Assembly: GCA_964458325.1 (NCBI GenBank)
Contig: CAYWIM010000059.1
Location: forward strand, 1-28,434
DNA: 28,434 nucleotides
Direction of reading: 5' to 3'
Origin: JAGMXM01 sp964458325
GTDB lineage: Bacteria > Verrucomicrobiota > Verrucomicrobiia > Limisphaerales > UBA1319
Made by a program: the position numbers and the translations under genes. Under the pieces are notes generated by a model. That model did no database searches and was not told the origin of the DNA. It saw only the letters and a list, made by a program, of their open reading frames with translations. Positions 7,476 to 14,433 of this stretch are shown here, one piece after another; position 1 is the first letter of the stretch; every line of letters starts with the position of its first letter.

Positions 7476-9764
7476 ATGAAACTGACGAAACAGCATGTTG
7501 CTTTGGCTGGCGTGACAACTCCCCAACAGTCGCCGTTCCATGCTTGGCTGCGGCCATGTTGTGTCGTGGTATGCCTCGCCCACCTTTCATTCATGGCCAG
7601 CGCCGCCGATAACCTTGCTCTGGGCAAACCCGTCGCTTTCACTCCCGCGCCCAACTATGGTCTTACGGCCAAAGGCGACACCGATGCCACGGATCTGACC
7701 GACGGCAAGCTCAGCACCCGCAAAGACAATCAGCTCTGGTTTGACTCCGCAGGTGTGGGCTGGTCTTACCCCGGGCTCGCACAGCTCAGCGTGGACCTCG
7801 GCAGACCTGAGCCCGTCGGTGAGGTGTCCATCCGTTTTCAAGGCGGATCGCCCCAGGCGGGCATCGCCTTCCCTGGCTGGGTCGATCTTCTCGCCAGCCT
7901 CGATGGCCAGTCGTTCTTCAAAATCGCCTCCTACTCGAAATGGACCCCGGGCGATCGAGCGAAATTCGGCCTGCCGCCGGATGAAGGCAAGGGATGGGTC
8001 CACCCGCTCGTGTTTGCCGCCGTGAATGTGCAAGCCCGGTATCTCGGGCTCTCGTTTTACGGCACAGCGCTGAACGTCTCGGACGAGCTGGTGGTCACGC
8101 GCGGCCGCACAAGCCTGGCCAAGAGGCCTGACGTCCTGGGTGTGCCAGCGCCCTTCGCGCGTGCCGGGATCAGCATCTATTGGCACAAGCCTGCCCTCAT
8201 GTTCTCCCGCAACGTCGCGACCGGGAACCCAGTCGGTGTTCTCGTCGCTCCCGGATTCGAGCGGCAGCCATTCGAGGTGGTTCTGGACTTGCCCGAAGGG
8301 ATGGACCTGATCTCGGGAGGTTTTGGAGCTGCGCAGGCAGGAGCGACTATCAAAACGCGCGTGGGCGGCGTAACCCGGTGCACGTTCAAGATCAAAGGCA
8401 TGACCAGCCAGAAGGCTGCTGGCACCCTTTACTTCTCTGGCGACTGGCAAGCCGGCCAGCGCGGCAAGATCCAATACCTGACCTTCTGGACAAATGGCGC
8501 CACGCCGAAATGCGCCATCGATGTCGAAGCCGTCGAGATCCCCCAATGTCCAGTGCGGCCAAAGCGGCTGATGCTGGGCTTGGGCTGGCACTCGCTGGGG
8601 GCCGCCATGAGCTGGCCCAACGCCCTCGATGCATTCGAGGCCATTGGCTTCAACACCGTTCCGCTCTTCGCCCGCTGGACGGACTTCAGCGACCTCCAGG
8701 TCCAGCGCTTCCTCGAGCAATCCCGCCGGCGAGGATTCCAGATCGTGAACGTGGACTCGCCGCTGCATCACATGCTGGCCCTGCACAAGCGGGATCGAAC
8801 CATCTACTGTCAGTTCGCCGACGGCTCGGTGGGGACGGCGCTCTGTCCCAGCTATCGCGGACCCCACTTCGAGGCGGAGGCGCAGCGCCTGGCCGCCGAG
8901 ACGGCCAGGGCGCACGCAAGCTATCTGACCTGCGATATCGAACTGTGGGGCTGGCGCGGGCCCGCTGATTCAGCCAGGTGCACCCGCTGCCAAGCCAACT
9001 TCCAGGCAAGCGGCCACAAGGACCTGTCGGCATGGCAGCAGGAAAAAGGATACGAAATCTGGAAGCGGCTGAGCGAGTCCGTGCGCCAGGCAATCGAGAA
9101 AGCGGGGCTGCCCATGCCCGACATGGGCGGATACGACTTCCGGCCTGGCTCGAGCTATCAGTCGTTCTGGCCTTTCGACCGGCTCTATCCCGATCACATG
9201 CACTCCTCCCAAGTGTCCACCTACACCCCGCTCGAACCGTATCACCTGGCGCTCGTGGGCGACGAGGTCCGCCGGGACCGGATCAAGATGCCTCGGAGCG
9301 ACGTGCTGCCTTGGATCACTCCAGGCGACGCCGGCACGTTTCCTGGCGAAGCGTTCCGTTTCGCGCTTCTCGAGTGTTTCGTCAACGGCGCGCGGGGGGT
9401 CTATTTCTGGAGCGGGCGTTTATGGGACACGGAGACGCTGGCGGCGTTCGCGCGCGCGATTCGGAACATCGCGCCCGTCGAGGACGTGATCGTGGACGGC
9501 GAGCTGCTCGAGGGCGCGGAAGCGGCCCCCAAGGTCCGGATTTCGGGGATGCGCCACGGGAACCGCATAGTGGTGCTGGCAGCGGACTACGATCTCGCCG
9601 AGCCCAGGACAATCCAGTTGCGCCTGCCGGTGAAGACGGCCAGCCAAGTCACCGACTTGGACACTGGGGAACCGTTGGGGGCGCTGTCCGAGAGCAAGCC
9701 CATCCTGAACCTGGCGCTTGGCCCAGCCCGCGGGCGGCTCTTGCTCGTGGAACCCCGGGAGTAG
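7476..9764 (+). CDS. Secreted F5/8 type C-like domain plus TIM-barrel protein, putative glycoside hydrolase of unassigned family
   Basis: 762 residues from the ATG at 7476. A longer frame starts at 7341, but the signal peptide begins with MKLTK and ends near SFMASA|ADN. It has a long n-region and a weak GGAAG ribosome site upstream. Residues ~45-212 resemble an F5/8 type C (discoidin-like) binding domain: NLALGKPV, DLTDGKLS, then the DELVVTRG edge strand. Residues ~225-355 look like a beta domain. Residues ~362-672 look like a (beta/alpha)8 barrel with acidic candidates in YLTCDIELWGW (Asp487, Glu489) and LLECFVNGARG (Glu633), plus an odd CTRC pair at Cys502/Cys505. Residues ~680-760 are a C-terminal beta-sandwich. 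I do not recognise a named GH family, so the hydrolase role is inferred from architecture and neighbours. Confidence 0.85.
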   Translation: MKLTKQHVALAGVTTPQQSPFHAWLRPCCVVVCLAHLSFMASAADNLALGKPVAFTPAPNYGLTAKGDTDATDLTDGKLSTRKDNQLWFDSAGVGWSYPGLAQLSVDLGRPEPVGEVSIRFQGGSPQAGIAFPGWVDLLASLDGQSFFKIASYSKWTPGDRAKFGLPPDEGKGWVHPLVFAAVNVQARYLGLSFYGTALNVSDELVVTRGRTSLAKRPDVLGVPAPFARAGISIYWHKPALMFSRNVATGNPVGVLVAPGFERQPFEVVLDLPEGMDLISGGFGAAQAGATIKTRVGGVTRCTFKIKGMTSQKAAGTLYFSGDWQAGQRGKIQYLTFWTNGATPKCAIDVEAVEIPQCPVRPKRLMLGLGWHSLGAAMSWPNALDAFEAIGFNTVPLFARWTDFSDLQVQRFLEQSRRRGFQIVNVDSPLHHMLALHKRDRTIYCQFADGSVGTALCPSYRGPHFEAEAQRLAAETARAHASYLTCDIELWGWRGPADSARCTRCQANFQASGHKDLSAWQQEKGYEIWKRLSESVRQAIEKAGLPMPDMGGYDFRPGSSYQSFWPFDRLYPDHMHSSQVSTYTPLEPYHLALVGDEVRRDRIKMPRSDVLPWITPGDAGTFPGEAFRFALLECFVNGARGVYFWSGRLWDTETLAAFARAIRNIAPVEDVIVDGELLEGAEAAPKVRISGMRHGNRIVVLAADYDLAEPRTIQLRLPVKTASQVTDLDTGEPLGALSESKPILNLALGPARGRLLLVEPRE

Positions 9765-9826
9765 CCGAGGTCACCCGACGGATGGCTAACCCGCATATTT
9801 CACGCCCCGATGGAAACACCGACACG

Positions 9827-9990
9827 CTGCCGCGTGTGGGCACGCGGCCTGCATTGGCGTCCGCCCCCGTGTAGGCCCGGCCCCCTGACCGGGCGTCTGG
9901 AGCCGTGCATTCAATCCTGCCGCGTGGGGGCACGCGGCCAGCCATCTCAACGCCCGCTCTGCATGCCCGGTCCCCTGCCTGGCGCGGCGG
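9827..9990. repeat. Tandem ~90-nt palindromic repeat, intergenic copies
   Basis: Two units fill the convergent gap. Each begins with a perfect 8-bp hairpin, GCCGCGTG then a 4-base loop then CACGCGGC, at 9829-9848 (loop TGGG) and 9919-9938 (loop GGGG). Downstream lies a second GC-rich element, GCCCGG/CCGGGC at 9875-9894 and a decayed copy from 9965. Equivalent points are 90 nt apart. The loops differ while the stems are conserved, which suggests selection for structure. The same unit recurs inside the gene at 14434-16860. Lying between converging genes, the hairpins could also stop transcription from both sides, although no T-tract follows. The remaining ~100 bases of this 285-base gap show nothing else. 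Confidence 0.85.
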
Positions 9991-10049
9991 CGCAGGCAGG
10001 CCTGACCGGACGTTCCAAGCGGGCAATACCCTGGCTAAAGATTTAGGAT

Positions 10050-12371
10050 TCAGTGTCCCAGGTCGCTTCCAGGTTGCATCCCATCTGCCTCCTGCAACCG
10101 GAGGATCTCAACGGCCACCAGCCAGCGATAGACGTCGAATTCCGCGGGCGACCACAGGTCGTCATACTTGTATTTGGGCTGAACGCGGATGGCATTCCAG
10201 ATCGACTGCAACTCACGTTCGGCGTGGGCGGCCGCCTTCGTGGCCGCGGGGCTGCCGCTTTGCCTGGCCTCGGCGATCAACTGCTCGAGCGTAAAGACGT
10301 ATCGGTAATCGTCGTAGCCCTCCCGATATGCCTCCCACATCGCCACCGGCATGGGCCTGCCGTCCGGCTCGTGGCGATTGAAGAAATCCATCGCCGATCC
10401 ATCCAGATAGTTGAACGGATCGCCGTTGCTCGACGAGTAGATCCACGGGATCAACGTCCGAAATCCGGAGCGCCAGAAGCCGAACCCATAGGTCATTCGC
10501 GCGCCGGTCACCGGCGTGTGATCGTTCTCGCCGTTGATGTGGTTCGGGTAGCACCAGTATTCGACCGGGCGCGCTTTCATGTCGGCCAGCACAGTTTCGC
10601 GGTCCGGGGCAAACGGCTGCGTGCACCAGACGTCCACATAAGGCCGCATCGGATCGAACTGGTCGTGCGTGGGATCGGCGGTGACGTAGGTGCGGACGCC
10701 GGCGGCCTTGCATGCCTTGAGGACTTTCACCATGAAGTGGACGGCGGCCGATTCGGTGCTCGGCTCATCGATCGGGTAGTAAAGAAACTCGGGCCAGCCG
10801 CGTTGTCGGCGCTCGGCCTCGATGGCCTTCACCATCGCGGTGATCTCGAGGCTGAATGCCTCCGGCGGATCCTGGACGCCGCGCAGGTGGCTCCCGTAAC
10901 GATCTTTCATGTGTTTCGCGTAGACGGCGTCCGTGCTGATGCCCATGACGATCGGGCCGCGGAACCCGAATCGCTTCCAGAGGGCAAGCTTGTCGGCGAG
11001 CAGATCCCAGTTGAATCGGAACTTGCCCTCGCTGTCGGCCGCGCCTCCGCCGCAGGACAACACGACGTTCCGCGTCCCGTGGGCCACCATGTCCTCATGC
11101 TCCCACTCCGCCCGGCGCCGGAAGTGCTCGCGCGAGACCTCATCGGTCGCGCCCGCCATCAGGTCGTACGGATGCCGATAGTAAATGCCGAATATCTTGT
11201 TCGGATCCTCGCGCAATCGGAAAGGCAGGACGCGCAGCGCGACCGGCAGCTCGACCTGGCCGCCCGAGCATTCGAAGGTGATGCTCCCCCGGTAAAGCCC
11301 GGGAGCGGCGTCATCGGGCACTCGCGCCGTGAGCCAGAACCGTGCGTTCTCGCCTGACTCGAGATCGATCGAGTCGAATCGTTCGAGCATATCCGGCACG
11401 ATCCGATACCGGTATTGAACCGTGTAGTTGGGACGCGCCTTGATGAACCGGACGCGGCGGATGTCAATCTGCTCCGGCCGCACAGGGCCCAGGGCGCTCA
11501 CTCGAACTCGAGCCCCCTTCAGGTCTCGCAAAGGATGGATCGCAAACGTCATCGGCTCGAACTCGCCTGGCGTCGCGAAAAGCCGCAGGGATGGATTCAT
11601 CTCCTCGACTCGAGGCTTGGTATGCGGATAGATGCACTCGAGATAGTGTCTCGAGTATGCCACGAACCCTCGATCCCGATCCGCAGCGCTCACGGGCGGG
11701 ATGGCGCCGGGCTCGGGCTCCGGATCCTCCTTCCATTTGGCCCATTCGTCGGGCGGCATTCGAAAGACCCACTCCTCCAGCGGAGCGATGATCTCTTTCT
11801 CGACGCGTGCGGCATCGGAGGTTGTCCAAGCCAGAATGGCGTTCACCACCCACTGGCTGCGGGGTGTGAACCGGACAGCCAGCGGTTCGCTGCCGATCTG
11901 CGCGCGGAACCGGAGCGCCCGGAACTGGTAGCCGCCCTCGAACTGAACCCGCCGGCTGTCGGCGCCCACCTGGACATCAAAGTCGAAGAATTGGCTGCGC
12001 ATGGCCTCGCTCGTGCCACACATCACATAGACTTCATAGGCCCCGGGCGGCGCCTGGATCAGGAAGGCATTTTCGACGCCGCCGAGGATGCAATCCTCCG
12101 TGATCGGATGGGTCCATATCGGCGGCGGCTCCTCTCTTCCGCGGCTGCGGTTCTCCACCAGAGCCGTGTAAGCACGCGCCTGGGCCCGCAGGCCGTCCCG
12201 GGTCTGCCAGCCGAAGCCGGAAGCCATGGCAAACGGATGCTCGGGTGTCACGCGCTCGAAGCCGTCCCCCACCGCGGATCGGGCGGCGCCCATGTCAAAA
12301 AGGTAAGGCGAGGCCGCGGCCATGGGCGCAATCACGGCGAACATTGCGAGGACGAGTCGGTTCCCGATCAT
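10050..12371 (-). CDS. Secreted GH123/DUF4091-like glycoside hydrolase
   Basis: 773 residues from the ATG at 12371, chosen because AAGGAATT lies directly upstream and the signal peptide MIGNRLVLAMFAVIAPMAAA follows. Alternatives at 12389 and 12461 lack both. Residues ~21-190 resemble a malectin-like sugar-binding domain (SPYLFDMGAA, GAYEVYVMCG). Residues ~255-390 are beta-rich, and ~390-735 look like a TIM barrel with YYPIDEPS at Asp535/Glu536. Adjacent Asp-Glu is the hallmark of GH123, where the pair supports substrate-assisted cleavage of N-acetylgalactosaminides. The same signature occurs in the wider DUF4091 group of unknown specificity, so GalNAc is only a possibility. It is the last gene of the minus-strand run, 8 nt after the VCBS gene. 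Confidence 0.88.
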   Translation of the reverse strand: MIGNRLVLAMFAVIAPMAAASPYLFDMGAARSAVGDGFERVTPEHPFAMASGFGWQTRDGLRAQARAYTALVENRSRGREEPPPIWTHPITEDCILGGVENAFLIQAPPGAYEVYVMCGTSEAMRSQFFDFDVQVGADSRRVQFEGGYQFRALRFRAQIGSEPLAVRFTPRSQWVVNAILAWTTSDAARVEKEIIAPLEEWVFRMPPDEWAKWKEDPEPEPGAIPPVSAADRDRGFVAYSRHYLECIYPHTKPRVEEMNPSLRLFATPGEFEPMTFAIHPLRDLKGARVRVSALGPVRPEQIDIRRVRFIKARPNYTVQYRYRIVPDMLERFDSIDLESGENARFWLTARVPDDAAPGLYRGSITFECSGGQVELPVALRVLPFRLREDPNKIFGIYYRHPYDLMAGATDEVSREHFRRRAEWEHEDMVAHGTRNVVLSCGGGAADSEGKFRFNWDLLADKLALWKRFGFRGPIVMGISTDAVYAKHMKDRYGSHLRGVQDPPEAFSLEITAMVKAIEAERRQRGWPEFLYYPIDEPSTESAAVHFMVKVLKACKAAGVRTYVTADPTHDQFDPMRPYVDVWCTQPFAPDRETVLADMKARPVEYWCYPNHINGENDHTPVTGARMTYGFGFWRSGFRTLIPWIYSSSNGDPFNYLDGSAMDFFNRHEPDGRPMPVAMWEAYREGYDDYRYVFTLEQLIAEARQSGSPAATKAAAHAERELQSIWNAIRVQPKYKYDDLWSPAEFDVYRWLVAVEILRLQEADGMQPGSDLGH

Positions 12372-12379
12372 AATTCCTT
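12372..12379 (-). promoter_or_regulatory. Ribosome-binding site deciding the GH123-like start
   Basis: The whole spacer between the upstream TGA (12382-12380) and the ATG at 12371 reads AAGGAATT. It is a good Shine-Dalgarno sequence with close spacing. It selects 12371 over the in-frame ATG at 12389 and indicates co-transcription. Confidence 0.75.
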
Positions 12380-14410
12380 TCAGTGCCATGGCGATGGCGC
12401 CAGGCGCAGCGGGGCCGTGACGCGTGTCGCACCCCCCGCGATTGTGGCAGCCAGTTCGCAATCCCCAGCCGAAAGCTCGGCCTCACGCAGATCCAGCACG
12501 ATCCGCTGCAATCCCCGCGCCATGCGCGCAGTCGTCCGAACCGCGGTCTTGCCCCCCTGGCGCAGCTCGCACGCCACCTCCGAGATCTGCCCTGGCGCGA
12601 TGCCCGCCAGTTGAAATCGCACGGGCACATGAGCGGTGTCGGCAAACATCACCCGGCTTTCCGGACCAAACCCAAGAAGCGTTGGCTGAGCATATCGAAC
12701 CAGAGCGATTTCCTTGAAATAGAGATCCAGCTGGTCCTGATGCCGGTAGTTGGAATCCGCGATATGAAACTGCATCAGCCGAACATCTTGGGGACGAGGC
12801 AGCTCCGCAATCGGGATCCGGATGCGGGTCCAGGCGTCCTTCTTGAGCTCATGGAGAATGCGCTGATAGGCGCTGTTCTTGTCGGGGGCGTGAAGGATCA
12901 AGCCGACCGGCTCGCGCGGCAAGGCATCGCGCGAAGTGTCGGCATAGATCGATAGCTGCAGATAGTCCCAGCCCGACCAGTCCCGCGAAGCCGGATCGCG
13001 CAGCGCGCAGCTGATGCGCGGCCAGCCGACGGGATAGTTGACCTGTCCGCCGAAATGGTCCACCGCGACATGCCAATGCAACATGGGATGGCTTGCCCAT
13101 CCCTTCCGGGGCGAGGCATCGACAGCCGACTCGGCGGCAGACCACTGGCCAGCGATTTCCGGCCCGAACACGATCTGCCTCTCCATTGCCGGTTCGGCCG
13201 ATGCCGCCGGCATGCCGTTCACGAGGACAAAGGCGCCGAGCTTGGACACCGTGAGGATATCGGGGCGCCCATCGCCGGTGACATCGGCGGCTACCACCTG
13301 GCAGCCCGCCCCGGATTGATCATCCACCAGGTGCGGCACATAACGGACCTGCCCGTTGGCGCCTCGCACGAGCTGGAACCAATAGATGACGGGGGCGCCA
13401 TCGGGCTCGATATCGCCTTTGGGGCCGTGCGCCCACACGCGTTTGCCAACTACGATGTCGTTCAGGCCGTCGCCGTCCATGTCGGCGAGATCGAGCGCGT
13501 GCGGCTGCGAAAACGCAGCGCCGAACTTGGATTCCTCGGACCGATCGCCCATGATCTTGTGCTCGCGGAAGGCAATCTGGCCGGCGTCCTTGACCTGCTC
13601 GAACCAGGCGAGCCCCCACCCGTGCGCGTCGAGGCTGGTGATGATGTCATTGTCGCCGTCCCCATCCACATCATAGGCGAACATCTGCGCACCGCCTTTG
13701 CTCGCATACTTGAACCGGTGAGCGATCCAGTCGGTCTGGCCCGACTTGGCGGCAGGCGGCTCCCACCAGCCGTCGTTCAGCAGGAGATCGGGCCGGCCAT
13801 CGCCGTTCACGTCACCCACGCCGGTCCCGTGATAATAATGGTGCCAATTGGTCTCGCGGATGATGCGGTGAAACGCCCAGGGCTGGGCCGGCGCGCTGAG
13901 ATCGGGTTTCAACAGCCCCCATTGGTTCTGCCAAATGCAGATGATCTCCGGCCGGCCATCCTGATCGATGTCGGCGAACGCTGGCGATTCGGCCTGCACG
14001 CGCTCATGGACGAAGTTTTTTTTCCAGCGGCCCGGCTGGCCTCGGGGATTTTCATACCAGAATGCCTGATGAAACATCACGCGGCCGATCACCAGCACGT
14101 CCGGCCAGCCATCGCCGCTGAAGTCATGAACGAACGAGTAAAGGCTGTCGGTGGGGGATGGCGGCTTGGGGAACTCCTTGGGCGGGTAGATCTCGTGCGC
14201 GGCCTGGAACGTCGGGCCTTCATACCAAAACGGCCCCGCCACAACGTCCATCTTCCCATCCCGGTTGAAATCGCCGCGCTGGATGCCATCGCAGTAGTAT
14301 TTGTCTGTGAGGACGCGCCGTTCCCACTGGATCGGACCGGCTGCATGCGTTTGCGCCGCGACGCCAGCGAGCGAAGCAACCAAAGCGACCCAGCATTGTG
14401 ATTTGCTCAT
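12380..14410 (-). CDS. Secreted FG-GAP/VCBS seven-repeat propeller protein with C-terminal beta domains
   Basis: 676 residues. The start at 14410 opens the signal peptide MSKSQCWVALVASLAGVAAQ; the frame upstream overlaps the preceding gene. Seven calcium-binding loops of the D-x-D-x-D-G type appear in residues ~46-385: GDFNRDGKMD, HDFSGDGWPD, ADIDQDGRPE, GDVNGDGRPD, YDVDGDGDND, ADMDGDGLND and ADVTGDGRPD. Seven repeats fit a seven-bladed integrin-alpha-like propeller. Residues ~410-575 resemble a carbohydrate-binding-like beta-sandwich (WDYLQLSIYAD), and ~580-676 a second beta domain. No catalytic residues are evident. It is probably a secreted binding or surface protein, perhaps holding glycan for its neighbours. 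It starts 23 nt after the DUF4038 fusion gene. An A8 tract lies in codons ~130-132 (14016-14023). Confidence 0.9.
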   Translation of the reverse strand: MSKSQCWVALVASLAGVAAQTHAAGPIQWERRVLTDKYYCDGIQRGDFNRDGKMDVVAGPFWYEGPTFQAAHEIYPPKEFPKPPSPTDSLYSFVHDFSGDGWPDVLVIGRVMFHQAFWYENPRGQPGRWKKNFVHERVQAESPAFADIDQDGRPEIICIWQNQWGLLKPDLSAPAQPWAFHRIIRETNWHHYYHGTGVGDVNGDGRPDLLLNDGWWEPPAAKSGQTDWIAHRFKYASKGGAQMFAYDVDGDGDNDIITSLDAHGWGLAWFEQVKDAGQIAFREHKIMGDRSEESKFGAAFSQPHALDLADMDGDGLNDIVVGKRVWAHGPKGDIEPDGAPVIYWFQLVRGANGQVRYVPHLVDDQSGAGCQVVAADVTGDGRPDILTVSKLGAFVLVNGMPAASAEPAMERQIVFGPEIAGQWSAAESAVDASPRKGWASHPMLHWHVAVDHFGGQVNYPVGWPRISCALRDPASRDWSGWDYLQLSIYADTSRDALPREPVGLILHAPDKNSAYQRILHELKKDAWTRIRIPIAELPRPQDVRLMQFHIADSNYRHQDQLDLYFKEIALVRYAQPTLLGFGPESRVMFADTAHVPVRFQLAGIAPGQISEVACELRQGGKTAVRTTARMARGLQRIVLDLREAELSAGDCELAATIAGGATRVTAPLRLAPSPWH

Positions 14411-14433
14411 GATGGTTTTCAAGTCCTTGGCAT

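Noticed and set aside
9827..9990. CRISPR array
   Set aside because: Only two units, and the intervening sequence itself aligns with the other copy of the repeat, so these are not variable spacers. No cas genes are nearby.
9649..10026. Minus-strand open frame of 125 codons over the convergent repeat array
   Set aside because: The peptide comes from the repeat and from sequence antisense to the end of the plus-strand gene. It is informative about the repeat's open frame, but I see no sign of an expressed gene.
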